A stretch of DNA of 64,000 nt from Faucicola sp048551375 (GTDB lineage: Bacteria > Pseudomonadota > Gammaproteobacteria > Pseudomonadales > Moraxellaceae), in NCBI RefSeq assembly GCF_048551375.1, contig NZ_JBLYZJ010000002.1, positions 62,001 to 126,000 of the forward strand. The letters are read 5' to 3'. Positions 52,019 through 61,161 of the stretch are shown here, piece after piece. The translations under genes and the position numbers were made by a program. The number at the start of each line of letters is the position of its first letter. The stretch's first letter is position 1. Below the pieces are notes generated by a model. The model saw only the letters and a list, made by a program, of their open reading frames with translations. It made no database searches and was not told where the DNA came from.

Positions 52019-53044
52019 ATGATAGCACAAGCACCCTTATTGATTACCACAGGCGAACCAGCAGGCATTGGTATGGATATTGTGCTAATGTTAGCTGATA
52101 AGGGCAAATTAGAAAGTCAGCGTCCCATCGTGGTATTGGCGGACAAGAATGCCTTTGAGCAACGCCAACAGCAATTATTGGCTAATCATAGCCTTAGCAA
52201 ATCAATTGTTTTTAATAATATTGATGTGCAAGACTTGGCAAACTTGACCCCCAATGCGCCCAACCATAATTTTTATTTATTACCTATTCCTACCCAACAT
52301 CCTGTGACTGTAGGGGTGCTAGATGTTGCCAATGCCCCAATGGTACTCGCACAGCTACAACTGGCACATGATTTGGCGATGCGTGGGCAAGTGGCAGGGA
52401 TTGTCACTGCACCGCTCCAAAAGTCAGTGATTATGACGCTTGACCCACATTTTATGGGCCATACTGAGTTTTTTATGGAGCAAGCTGGCTTGGATAAAGT
52501 GGTGATGATGCTTGCTAATCAAACCATGAAAGTTGCCCTTGTGACCACCCATTTACCGTTGAAAGATGTACCGAATGCCATTACCCAAGATGAAGTGCGA
52601 AAAACCGTACAAATTGTGCTAGCTGATTGCCAAATGAAATTTGGCTTAAAAAACCCAAAAATTTTGGTCTGTGGACTGAATCCACACGCAGGTGAACATG
52701 GGCATTTGGGAACAGAAGAGCGAGATGTGATTAATCCTGTGTTGCAAGGTTTTATTAATCAAGGGGTGGATATCAGCCTCGCCATGCCTGCCGATACGCT
52801 GTTTACCAAAAAATATGTATCGCAAGCGGATACCATTATTGCCATGTACCATGACCAAGGGCTTGCTCCACTCAAATCACATGGTTTTGGTGAAACGGTG
52901 AATATTACTTTGGGTTTGCCGTATATTCGCACTTCGGTTGACCACGGTACTGCCCTTGACCTTGCAGGGACAGGGCAGGCGAGTGCGGAAAGTTTGTATC
53001 ATGCGATTATTTATGCGAATCAAATGGCTGGCGATGCGTATTAA
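52019..53044 (+). CDS. pdxA: 4-hydroxythreonine-4-phosphate dehydrogenase PdxA
   Basis: NAD-dependent step of pyridoxal phosphate synthesis. 341 residues: TGEPAGIGMDI, GIVTAPLQKSVI, HFMGHTEFFMEQAG, GLNPHAGEHGHLGTEE, AMYHDQGLAPLK and VDHGTALDLAGTGQA, with the three metal-binding His. Stop overlaps the recJ stop on the other strand by 3-4 bp, a tight convergent pair. Confidence 0.96.
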   Translation: MIAQAPLLITTGEPAGIGMDIVLMLADKGKLESQRPIVVLADKNAFEQRQQQLLANHSLSKSIVFNNIDVQDLANLTPNAPNHNFYLLPIPTQHPVTVGVLDVANAPMVLAQLQLAHDLAMRGQVAGIVTAPLQKSVIMTLDPHFMGHTEFFMEQAGLDKVVMMLANQTMKVALVTTHLPLKDVPNAITQDEVRKTVQIVLADCQMKFGLKNPKILVCGLNPHAGEHGHLGTEERDVINPVLQGFINQGVDISLAMPADTLFTKKYVSQADTIIAMYHDQGLAPLKSHGFGETVNITLGLPYIRTSVDHGTALDLAGTGQASAESLYHAIIYANQMAGDAY

Positions 53045-54840
53045 ATCAACACCGCTTTTTTCACCAATAATTGTAAGCTTTGTTGCTCATTAAAGGTGTT
53101 TTTTTGTAGTTCAAATAATACATGAATTTGGCTAATACTGCGGTTAATTTGGCTGATATTCACCGCTTCCAAATCCGCATTAAACCAAATCGCCTCAAGG
53201 GTAAATGCCACTTGTGGATGAGATAGCCATAATTTGAGGTGTTTGTCTTTTAGCACACGAACATCTTGCACCACAAACACTTCATCAAATATCGGCGGTG
53301 CAAAGCCATTGCCCCAAATGGCAAGTTCGTTAAGTGCCTCGACAAAATTTAGGCTATATTCTGCCCCTGCAAGTTGACCATCACTGAATAGGGTTTGTTC
53401 AAATACGGATTCATCAAGGGTTGCCAAAGCTGTTTCAAAGGCTTGACAAAACGCCTCAAAATGCTGGCGTTGTAGCGTCAGCCCTGCCGCCATCGCATGA
53501 CCGCCAAAGTGACTAATCAACTGCGGATTGGCTTGTGCCACTGCCTCTATCATGTCACGAATATGGATACCTTCAATCGAGCGAGCTGAGCCTTTAATAC
53601 TATCGGTCGCTTTGGTGGCAGTGGTATCAGCAGGGGCGAATACAATACTCGGCAAATGATAGGTTTCTTTGAGTCGACCTGACACAATCCCAATTACCCC
53701 TTGATGCCAGTCATCTTGGTATAGTACCACACTGCGTTTGAGGGGCAGATTGGCAGGGATGGGCGTGGTATTTTGTAAAATATCATTGGCTTGTTGACGC
53801 ATTTGCGTTTCAGTTTGACGGCGTTCTTGATTGAGTTTATCCAGTTGATATGCCAATCGCCCCGCTTCGCCCCAGTCATCGCTTAACAAACATTCAATCC
53901 CAATTCGCATATTATCCATGCGTCCTGCCGCATTGATACGAGGGGCGATGATAAAGCCAAAATCTTGTACTGTAATTTGCTCCGCTTGTTTGCCTGCTTG
54001 CTCTAAAATTGCCAAAATCCCCACACAGCAACGCCCTGCACGAATCGCTTGCAAGCCATGATGCACCAAAATGCGGTTGTTTTGGTCAAGTACGCCCACA
54101 TCCGCCACCGTTCCCAACGCCACCAAATCCAAATATTGGCTGACTTGGGTGGTGGACTTGCCTGCGTTTCGGCGAGATTTTGCCAAATTTCCCAACACAT
54201 AAAACGCCACACCAACGCCCACCAAGGCTTTACTGCCAAACGTACATCCCAGTTGATTGGGATTGACCACCGCATCGGCAGGCGGATTGGCATGATTGGT
54301 CAGATGATGGTCGGTAATAATCACCTGTAAGCCGTGTTGTTTGGCAAACGCTACCCCTGCATGGCTAGAAATACCATTATCCACTGTTACAATCAATTGA
54401 GGGGCAAACAGTTCAATCCCCAATTGCACGATTTCTGGGGTCAAACCATAGCCATATTTAAAGCGGTCAGGCACTAAAAATTCCACCTGCCCACCCATCG
54501 CACGCAACACACGCACCATCAAAGCTGTGCTAGTCGCCCCATCGCAATCAAAATCCCCCACAATCAAAATTTTATCACCCTTATCAAGAGCTTGGTCAAG
54601 TAAGCTCACCGCCGAATCCAATCCCAATAGCCCATCCGCTGAGAGCATTACCCCAAATGAGGTCGATAACTGTTGGGCATCGTGAATCCCACGCCCCAAT
54701 AAAATCCGTGTCAGCGTTTCGGATAGCCCAAATTTGGCACTGGCTGAGGACAAGGCTTCGTTAAAACTGGCATGGGTAACATTTGAGTTTGGCTGAGTGG
54801 AAGCAAGTAGTTTTTGATAACGGGGCGTAATAGTTAACAT
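53041..54840 (-). CDS. recJ: Single-strand DNA exonuclease RecJ
   Basis: 5'-3' ssDNA exonuclease in recombination and mismatch repair. 599 residues. DHH phosphoesterase motifs VGDFDCDGATSTALMV, VTVDNGISSHAGV, ITDHHLTNHANPPAD; DHHA1 domain with ISHFGGHAMAAGLTLQ; and a C-terminal OB-like domain. Full family length. Confidence 0.95.
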   Translation of the reverse strand: MLTITPRYQKLLASTQPNSNVTHASFNEALSSASAKFGLSETLTRILLGRGIHDAQQLSTSFGVMLSADGLLGLDSAVSLLDQALDKGDKILIVGDFDCDGATSTALMVRVLRAMGGQVEFLVPDRFKYGYGLTPEIVQLGIELFAPQLIVTVDNGISSHAGVAFAKQHGLQVIITDHHLTNHANPPADAVVNPNQLGCTFGSKALVGVGVAFYVLGNLAKSRRNAGKSTTQVSQYLDLVALGTVADVGVLDQNNRILVHHGLQAIRAGRCCVGILAILEQAGKQAEQITVQDFGFIIAPRINAAGRMDNMRIGIECLLSDDWGEAGRLAYQLDKLNQERRQTETQMRQQANDILQNTTPIPANLPLKRSVVLYQDDWHQGVIGIVSGRLKETYHLPSIVFAPADTTATKATDSIKGSARSIEGIHIRDMIEAVAQANPQLISHFGGHAMAAGLTLQRQHFEAFCQAFETALATLDESVFEQTLFSDGQLAGAEYSLNFVEALNELAIWGNGFAPPIFDEVFVVQDVRVLKDKHLKLWLSHPQVAFTLEAIWFNADLEAVNISQINRSISQIHVLFELQKNTFNEQQSLQLLVKKAVLI

Positions 54841-55097
54841 TAGATACCATCATTAATTATTAGAAAACTTCGTAAGCCTTATGTTAATAAAATAGGACAA
54901 AGGCTATAAAAAGCTACAAAATCATGCAAATTATTTGCAAAATAGGGCTTATCAAGGGGGCAGAAGCTGATTAAAATAGTGAGCGAAAATTGAATAAGGT
55001 TGTAGTGGCGTTATCGCTTATATTTTAACCAGCGTCATCCGCATATCTTACCAAATTTAATAGCAGTTAAATCATTTTTATTTTGAAGGAACTACCT

Positions 55098-55610
55098 ATG
55101 GCGATTGCAAATGTTGAAAAAATTAAAACCAAGATTGACCCAAAGCTAAATCTTGAGAAAGTCAAACTTGAATGTGAAGAAGAAGTTAAAAAACAAGCCA
55201 AAGTATCAGCAGCCGCTGCCGTTGTGCCAATTCCTATGATGGATTTGGTAGTAGATGCTGGCTTATTAACCAAGTTATTACCTGAAATTTCAAGCCGTTT
55301 TGGTTTGACGGAAGATGACCAGGTTATCAATTTGGACAATAAAAACAAAGACAGTATTGCCGACTTTAAAGATAAAGCCGTGGATTTTGCAGGGCTAGTG
55401 TTGACTCGCAGTATTGCCAAAAAAACCTTCCAAGGCTTTGGCGGTCGTATCGTTGCCAAGCAAGTCACCAAATTTATTCCTTTTGGTGGTCAAATCGTGG
55501 CAGGGACGATTGGTTATTTGATGTTTAAAAAAATCGCCAATGACCATATCGAACAATGCTACCAAACAGCCAAAAAATTGCAACGTGAGCAAGCCAGTCA
55601 AGCATTATAA
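55098..55610 (+). CDS. DUF697 family protein
   Basis: 170 residues. AAAAVVPIPMMDLVVDAGLL, LLPEISSRFGL and FIPFGGQIVAGTIGYLMFKKIA match DUF697 (YcjF-like C-terminal domain), often found with GTPases or in inner-membrane proteins. Two hydrophobic stretches may insert in or lie on the membrane. A TTG at 55083 is in frame; GAAGGA before the ATG at 55098 decides the start. Role unknown. Own terminator. Confidence 0.8.
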   Translation: MAIANVEKIKTKIDPKLNLEKVKLECEEEVKKQAKVSAAAAVVPIPMMDLVVDAGLLTKLLPEISSRFGLTEDDQVINLDNKNKDSIADFKDKAVDFAGLVLTRSIAKKTFQGFGGRIVAKQVTKFIPFGGQIVAGTIGYLMFKKIANDHIEQCYQTAKKLQREQASQAL

Positions 55611-55710
55611 GTGCCGAAACAAAAATATCTTATAGAGTGGGTCAGCCGTTTTTTTTGGCGTAACCCACGGAAAATCAGACTATAAATTACAATTGTCCAG
55701 TTATTTTACC

Positions 55711-55744
55711 AAAACAGAGGCGTATGATACCCCTCTGTTTTTTA
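55711..55744 (+). terminator. Terminator after DUF697 gene
   Basis: AAACAGAGG/CCTCTGTTT stem with an inner GTAT/ATAC pairing, followed by T residues. Confidence 0.8.
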
Positions 55745-55765
55745 TTGCTTGGTGTAATTATTATG

Positions 55766-55862
55766 TTATAGCCCCCTCTTTTTTAAAGAGGGGGTTGGGG
55801 GAGATTTAAATGATGGCAATATTAATGGTTTATAATTTATTTTAATTCGAATTCAGGTTAAC
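55766..55862. repeat. Family C palindrome, copy 6, with outer arm
   Basis: CCCCCTCTTTTTTAAAGAGG hairpin, GGTTGGGGGAGATTTAAATG, then ATGGCAATATTAATGGTTTA and AATTCGAATTCAGGTTAA. The last two blocks are the inverse of the left flank at 41926. Confidence 0.75.
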
Positions 55863-56094
55863 TTAAACACCATCCCATAAAGTTAAATTTTAATTACCAA
55901 AATATATAGCCCCATTTTTTAAATAAATATTGGTTATGTGAGCAATTTTGCAATTTTTCATTAACATTTCATCACAATTACAGTATATTATGGGGGTAGA
56001 TTTTTCAAGCCAGCCTAAGCTAGCCATTATCAGCCAGTGAACGGCAGACTACACGAATTTTTTCTCACCGCCACATGATCAAGAGGACGAACTC

Positions 56095-58698
56095 ATGTTT
56101 TTAGAAGATTACCGCAAACATGTCGCAGAACGTGAAGCACAGGGTGTTGTGCCACAGCCATTGAACGAACAACAAACCAGCGAATTGGTTGAATTGCTCA
56201 AAAACCCACCAGCAGGCGAGGAAGCCGTGTTGGTAGATTTATTAGAAAATCGTATTCCACCAGGGGTTGACCAAGCTGCCTATGTCAAAGCAGGTTTCTT
56301 GGCGGCCGTGGTCAAAGGCGAAGCGACTTCAAGCCTAGTAAGCAAACAGCAAGCCATCAAAATGCTAGGACAAATGCAAGGTGGCTATAACGTTGAGCCA
56401 TTGATTCAAGCCCTAGACGATAAAGAACTTGCCAAAGACGCTGGCGAAGCGTTGAAAAAAACCTTGCTAGTCTTTGATGCGTTCCATGACGTGACTGACA
56501 AAGCCGAAGCAGGTAACGAAGTTGCTAAAGAAGTGTTGCAATCATGGGCAAATGCCGAATGGTTCACCAACCGTCCAGAAGTGCCAAAAAAAGCCACTTA
56601 CAAAACCTTCAAAGTCACTGGCGAAACCAATACTGACGACCTATCACCTGCTCAAGACGCATGGTCACGCCCAGACATCCCACTACACGCTTTGGCAATG
56701 CTAAAAAATGCTCGTGATGGCATTACCCCAGACCAAGACGGCGTGATTGGTCCAATGAAACAAATCGAAGCCCTAAAAGCTGATGGTATTCCACTAGCGT
56801 ATGTGGGTGACGTTGTGGGTACAGGTTCAAGCCGTAAATCAGCCACCAACTCAGTGTTATGGTTGATGGGTGATGACATCGAAGGCGTGCCAAACAAACG
56901 TGGTGGCGGTCTATGTCTAGGTGGTAAAATCGCACCGATTTTCTTCAATACCATGGAAGATGCAGGTGCATTGCCAATTGAAGTTGACGTATCAAAACTC
57001 AACATGGGTGACGTATTTGACATCTACCCACACGATGGCAAAATCACCAAACATGATTCAGATGAAGTGTTATCAACTTTTGAATTAAAATCACCAACGC
57101 TACTGGATGAAGTGCGTGCAGGTGGTCGTATTCCATTGATTATCGGTCGTGGCTTGACTAACAAAGCTCGTGAATACCTAGGTTTGGGTGCGTCTGATAT
57201 CTTTGCAACCCCAGAACAACCAGCCGATACAGGCAAAGGCTATACCCTTGCTCAAAAAATGGTGGGTAAAGCGTGTGGTGTAGCAGGTGTGCGTGCAGGT
57301 GCATACTGTGAACCAAAAATGACCACTGTTGGTTCACAAGATACCACAGGTCCAATGACTCGTGACGAGCTAAAAGACTTGGCATGTTTGGGCTTCTCAG
57401 CGGATTTAGTCATGCAGTCATTCTGTCATACCGCTGCTTATCCAAAGCCAGTTGACGTACAAACCCAACACACCCTGCCTGACTTTATTATGAACCGTGG
57501 TGGCGTGAGCCTACGCCCTGGGGACGGTATTATCCACTCATGGCTAAACCGTATGCTATTGCCTGATACCGTTGGTACAGGTGGTGACTCACATACTCGT
57601 TTCCCATTGGGTATTTCATTCCCAGCAGGTTCTGGCTTGGTAGCATTTGCCGCAGCGACTGGCGTGATGCCACTGGACATGCCAGAATCAGTGCGTGTGC
57701 GTTTCGTGGGTGAAATGCAACCAGGCATCACCTTGCGTGACCTAGTCCATGCTATCCCACTACAAGCCATCAAAGAAGGTCTATTAACCGTTGAAAAAGC
57801 TGGTAAAGTCAACGTGTTTAATGGTCGTATCCTTGAAATCGAAGGCTTGGAAGATTTGACCGTTGAGCAAGCATTTGAATTATCAGACGCTTCAGCCGAA
57901 CGTTCTGCTGCAGGTTGTACCATTACTTTGTCAGAAGAATCTGTCAAAGAATACCTAACTTCTAATATCACCCTATTAAAATGGATGATTAGCGAAGGTT
58001 ATGGTGATGCTCGTACCATCGCTCGCCGTATCAAAGGTATGGAAAACTGGCTTGCCAACCCAAGCCTAATGCGTGCTGATGCCGATGCCGAATACGCAGC
58101 CGATATCACCATTGACATGAGTGCTATCAAAGAGCCTATCCTTTGCTGTCCAAATGACCCAGACGATGCCAAAACTTTGGCAGACGTAGCTGGCGACAAG
58201 ATTGACGAAGTGTTTATCGGTTCATGTATGACCAATATCGGTCACTTCCGTGCCGCTGCTGCCTTGTTAAAAGAAGTACCAGCAGGTAGCCTATCAACTC
58301 GCCTATGGATTGCACCACCGACCAAAATGGACGAGCGTCAATTGATGGATGAAGGCTTATACAACGTGTATGCACAAGCAGGGGCAAGAACAGAAATGCC
58401 TGGCTGTTCACTCTGTATGGGTAACCAAGCACGCATTGCACCTAAGTCAACGGCTGTTTCGACTTCAACTCGTAACTTCCCAAATCGTCTAGGTCAAGGT
58501 TCAAACGTTTACTTGGCTTCAGCAGAATTGGCTTCGGTCGCTGCGGTATTGGGTAAACTACCAACCAATGAAGAGTACCAACAGTACGCAGGTAAATTGA
58601 ACAGCATGTCAGCCGACATCTACAAATACCTTAACTTCGACCGTATGAGCGAATACACCGAAGATGCGAACAAAATTGATGTGGCTCAATTGACCTAG
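56095..58698 (+). CDS. acnB: Aconitate hydratase B
   Basis: [4Fe-4S] enzyme interconverting citrate and isocitrate in the TCA cycle; may also bind mRNA when iron-free. 867 residues. AcnB domain order: N-terminal HEAT-like domain (MFLEDYRKHVAEREAQG), swivel domain early in the chain, then catalytic domains. Cluster cysteines lie in IGSCMTNIGHF and PGCSLCMGNQAR, with another in MQSFCHTAAYPKP. GAGGAC precedes the ATG. Strong terminator follows. Confidence 0.97.
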   Translation: MFLEDYRKHVAEREAQGVVPQPLNEQQTSELVELLKNPPAGEEAVLVDLLENRIPPGVDQAAYVKAGFLAAVVKGEATSSLVSKQQAIKMLGQMQGGYNVEPLIQALDDKELAKDAGEALKKTLLVFDAFHDVTDKAEAGNEVAKEVLQSWANAEWFTNRPEVPKKATYKTFKVTGETNTDDLSPAQDAWSRPDIPLHALAMLKNARDGITPDQDGVIGPMKQIEALKADGIPLAYVGDVVGTGSSRKSATNSVLWLMGDDIEGVPNKRGGGLCLGGKIAPIFFNTMEDAGALPIEVDVSKLNMGDVFDIYPHDGKITKHDSDEVLSTFELKSPTLLDEVRAGGRIPLIIGRGLTNKAREYLGLGASDIFATPEQPADTGKGYTLAQKMVGKACGVAGVRAGAYCEPKMTTVGSQDTTGPMTRDELKDLACLGFSADLVMQSFCHTAAYPKPVDVQTQHTLPDFIMNRGGVSLRPGDGIIHSWLNRMLLPDTVGTGGDSHTRFPLGISFPAGSGLVAFAAATGVMPLDMPESVRVRFVGEMQPGITLRDLVHAIPLQAIKEGLLTVEKAGKVNVFNGRILEIEGLEDLTVEQAFELSDASAERSAAGCTITLSEESVKEYLTSNITLLKWMISEGYGDARTIARRIKGMENWLANPSLMRADADAEYAADITIDMSAIKEPILCCPNDPDDAKTLADVAGDKIDEVFIGSCMTNIGHFRAAAALLKEVPAGSLSTRLWIAPPTKMDERQLMDEGLYNVYAQAGARTEMPGCSLCMGNQARIAPKSTAVSTSTRNFPNRLGQGSNVYLASAELASVAAVLGKLPTNEEYQQYAGKLNSMSADIYKYLNFDRMSEYTEDANKIDVAQLT

Positions 58699-58720
58699 TC
58701 AATGGTTTTGATTTGATTAT

Positions 58721-58753
58721 AAAACCCCATTTTGCAATAAAGTGGGGTTTTTT
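58721..58753 (+). terminator. Terminator of acnB
   Basis: AAAACCCCA...TGGGGTTTT stem (with weaker inner pairs) followed by six T. Confidence 0.8.
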
Positions 58754-58754
58754 C

Positions 58755-58783
58755 TTGCCAAACAACTCGATTTGCTATAGAAT
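58755..58783 (+). promoter_or_regulatory. Promoter upstream of the candidate small RNA / guaB
   Basis: TTGCCA at 58755-58760, 17-nt spacer, TAGAAT at 58778-58783; predicted start near 58790, directly after the acnB terminator. Confidence 0.6.
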
Positions 58784-58789
58784 AGGCGG

Positions 58790-58888
58790 TTAAATTAAAA
58801 CTTACCGTAGGGTGTCAATTTGAGCTTACAAATGACAACACGCTAAATCCAAAGGCTGGGCAGGATACTGTTCAGCCTTTTGCGGTTT
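58790..58888 (+). ncRNA. Candidate small RNA or guaB attenuator
   Basis: Predicted transcript of about 99 nt. First hairpin: TGTCAATTTG/CAAATGACA near 58813-58837, with one bulge. Second: AAAGGCTGGGCAG/CTGTTCAGCCTTT (58851-58880), 13 pairs including two G-U, closed by GATA and followed by TTTTGCGGTTTT, a terminator-like end. No ORF. It could be a free small RNA or a transcription attenuator of guaB, 165 bp before its ATG. I do not recognise a known family. Confidence 0.5.
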
Positions 58889-58969
58889 TAAGGTAACCAA
58901 ATTTTAGCCAATTTTTTATTTCCGTATTTTATTTTTACTTTATTATAGGGTTTAAAATTAGGAATTATA

Positions 58970-59029
58970 TTTTGGGCGTATGCAATACGCCCCTACAAAA
59001 CTTTCTTATTCCTACTTTAAACAACTATA
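58970..59029. repeat. 60-bp repeat in the guaB leader
   Basis: Same-orientation match to 13887-13946 (52 of 60 identical). It contains GGGCGTATGCAATACGCCCC, related to the family B right half, and ends 23 bp before the guaB ATG. Confidence 0.75.
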
Positions 59030-59052
59030 CCATATATGATGAGGGGTCACCT

Positions 59053-60519
59053 ATGTTACGAATTGTTGATGAAGCACTCACTTTTGATGATGTGTTATTG
59101 CTACCTGCTTATTCTGAAGTGTTGCCCAAGATGGTTGACCTCAAAACTCGCCTAACTCGTGGTATCACGCTAAACTTACCGCTAGTATCAGCGGCGATGG
59201 ATACCGTTACTGAATCAGAAATGGCAATCACCATGGCACAGCTTGGCGGTATTGGGATTTTGCATAAAAACATGGATATCGCTTTGCAAGCGACCCAAGT
59301 TCGCCGTGTCAAAAAGTTTGAGGCAGGTACGGTGGTTGACCCAATCAGCGTATCGCCTGATGTCAGCGTGGGTGAGTTATTACGTATCACCAAAGAAAAT
59401 AAAATCAGTGGTGTGCCTGTGGTCGAAAACGGTCAAGTGGTAGGTATTGTGACCCATCGTGATATCCGTTTTGAAAATAATTTATCTCAGCCTGTGCGTA
59501 ATATTATGACCCCCAAAGAAAAATTGGTGACGGTCAAAGAGGGCGAAAGTACCGAAAATATCAAGGCATTATTACATGAACACCGTATCGAAAAAGTCGT
59601 GGTGGTCGATGATAGTTTTGCTCTAAAAGGCTTGATTACCGTCAATGATTTTACCAAAGCCGAAAATAACCCCAATGCGTGTAAAGATGAAAAAGGTCGT
59701 TTGCGTGTGGGTGCGGCAGTTGGCACTGGGGCAGATACCGAAGCTCGTGTTGAGGCATTAATCGGTGCTGATGTGGATGTGATTGTGGTGGATACCGCAC
59801 ACGGACATTCTAAAGGCGTGATTGACCGTGTGGCATGGGTCAAGAAAAACTACCCACATATTCAAGTCATCGGCGGTAATATTGCCACAGGTGATGCGGC
59901 ATTGGCATTGCGTGATGCAGGGGCGGATGCGGTCAAGGTCGGTATTGGGCCGGGGTCAATTTGTACCACACGCATCATTGCAGGGATTGGTGTACCGCAG
60001 ATTTCAGCGATTAGCAATGTGGCAGACGCCCTTAAAAATGACATTCCATTGATTGCCGATGGTGGTATTCGTTTTTCTGGCGATATGGCAAAAGCTTTGG
60101 CAGCAGGTGCATCTTGTATCATGGTTGGTTCGCTATTGGCAGGGACTGAGGAAGCCCCTGGTGAAGTTGAGCTATTCCAAGGACGCTATTATAAAGCCTA
60201 TCGTGGTATGGGTAGTTTGGGAGCGATGAGTGGGCAAAATGGCTCATCTGACCGTTATTTCCAAGATGCCAAAGAAGGTGTAGAAAAGCTTGTACCAGAA
60301 GGGATTGAAGGTCGTGTACCTTACAAAGGCCCTGTAAATGGTATTGTGAATCAATTGGCAGGTGGCTTGCGTTCTTCAATGGGTTATACAGGTTGTGCGA
60401 CCATTGAGGAAATGCGTAGTAAACCCCAATTTGTGCGTGTAACGTCAGCAGGGATGAAAGAATCACACGTCCATGATGTACAAATCACCAAAGAAGCACC
60501 GAATTACCGTGTGAATTAA
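59053..60519 (+). CDS. guaB: Inosine-5'-monophosphate dehydrogenase
   Basis: Converts IMP to XMP, the first committed step to GMP. 488 residues. TIM barrel interrupted by two CBS domains (about 95-210: VSPDVSVGELLRITKENKI, NIMTPKEKLVTVKEGES); catalytic Cys in GIGPGSICTTRIIAGIGVPQ; IADGGIRFSGDMAKALAAGA; active-site flap YRGMGSLGAM. The frame opens at 58972, but GAGGGG at 59041 and family length give ATG 59053. guaA is not adjacent. Confidence 0.98.
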   Translation: MLRIVDEALTFDDVLLLPAYSEVLPKMVDLKTRLTRGITLNLPLVSAAMDTVTESEMAITMAQLGGIGILHKNMDIALQATQVRRVKKFEAGTVVDPISVSPDVSVGELLRITKENKISGVPVVENGQVVGIVTHRDIRFENNLSQPVRNIMTPKEKLVTVKEGESTENIKALLHEHRIEKVVVVDDSFALKGLITVNDFTKAENNPNACKDEKGRLRVGAAVGTGADTEARVEALIGADVDVIVVDTAHGHSKGVIDRVAWVKKNYPHIQVIGGNIATGDAALALRDAGADAVKVGIGPGSICTTRIIAGIGVPQISAISNVADALKNDIPLIADGGIRFSGDMAKALAAGASCIMVGSLLAGTEEAPGEVELFQGRYYKAYRGMGSLGAMSGQNGSSDRYFQDAKEGVEKLVPEGIEGRVPYKGPVNGIVNQLAGGLRSSMGYTGCATIEEMRSKPQFVRVTSAGMKESHVHDVQITKEAPNYRVN

Positions 60520-60533
60520 TTTTTAAATATGAT

Positions 60534-60564
60534 AAAAAAGTCGAGTTTTATCTCGGCTTTTTTA
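60534..60564 (+). terminator. Terminator of guaB
   Basis: GTCGAG/CTCGGC stem (one G-T pair) flanked by A6 and T6, with a 6-nt loop. Confidence 0.8.
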
Positions 60565-60594
60565 TTGCTCAAAATTTGCTGTTTTTATTTATCT

Positions 60595-60716
60595 AGGACT
60601 TACGCAAAATGTCATTTGTAGGTTGGGTGGAAGCATGACACCCAACACAAAAGGTCGAAAATGTTGGGTTTCGTAACCTCAACCCAACCTACGATAGGTA
60701 TAAATGCGTAAGTCCT
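60595..60716. repeat. Family A element, full length
   Basis: AGGACTTACGCA and TGCGTAAGTCCT ends flanked by TA. Inner arms GTAGGTTGGGTGGAAGCATG and CAACCCAACCTACG; closer inside to the 35040 copy than to the 26559 copy. Confidence 0.88.
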
Positions 60717-60727
60717 ATTATCTTATT

Positions 60728-60817
60728 GTAGGGGCTTATTGCATAAGCCCAAGCTTTAAATTTTCAAACAGGGCGTAAGCATTACGCCCCTACGAATTTA
60801 AATTTTGGGTTTGGTAT
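60728..60817. repeat. Family B repeat lacking left end
   Basis: GTAGGGGCTTATTGCATAAG, GGGCGTAAGCATTACGCCCC, and intact right end TTTTGGGTTTGGTAT. Confidence 0.8.
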
Positions 60818-60905
60818 TAATCCCTAAACAACTATCGCCAATAGCCCCAAATTTTGCTATGCTATTCAGTATAATTTAACCGAATAAGTGAATAATATTA
60901 AATTT

Positions 60906-61040
60906 AGGACTTACACAAATTGTAAATTTATTTTGCTAAATAAAGACGCTAGACCCCTGCCTACGCAGGGATGACGAGTAGTTAAAAATACTTCGTCATT
61001 CCTGCGAATGCAGGAATCCAGTGTCTTTTGCGTAAGTCCT
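60906..61040. repeat. Hybrid family A element with a different interior
   Basis: Ends AGGACTTACACA and TGCGTAAGTCCT flanked by TA, but the inside is an imperfect ~35-bp inverted repeat built on CCTGCCTACGCAGGGATGAC and GTCATTCCTGCGAATGCAGG. 135 bp, no ORF. Confidence 0.8.
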
Positions 61041-61161
61041 AAAATTATAATCTGAATTATTGTAGGTACGCTTTGCTAACCCACACTACGAGATTTAATG
61101 TTATAAGATAATTTTGATTCGGTACTTACAAATAATTTAATCTAACAGCGAGGCAACAAGC

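Larger units (their letters stand above)
55611..56094. other. Gap before acnB: hairpins and a family C repeat
   Basis: No gene. In order: a GTGGGT/ACCCAC hairpin (55637-55668), the DUF697 terminator, family C copy 6, then about 230 bp of A+T-rich sequence leading to acnB. I could not fix the acnB promoter. Confidence 0.55.
58699..59052. other. acnB-guaB intergenic region
   Basis: No protein gene. In order: acnB terminator, a sigma-70-like promoter, a ~100-nt candidate RNA ending in a strong hairpin, and the 60-bp repeat that overlaps the guaB leader. Confidence 0.65.
60520..61161. other. 642-bp repeat-rich gap guaB-glmM
   Basis: No gene. It carries the guaB terminator, a family A element, a family B element, a hybrid family A element and a short GTAGG-TACGCTTTGCTAACCC fragment like family E (61062-61084). 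The densest repeat cluster in the window. Confidence 0.75.

Noticed and set aside
57438..57971. 177-residue minus-strand ORF inside acnB
   Set aside because: Antisense to a highly conserved enzyme; no independent support.
60595..61040. CRISPR-like array from clustered repeats
   Set aside because: The repeats belong to different families, are about 120 bp long with inverted ends, have no regular spacers, and no cas gene is present.
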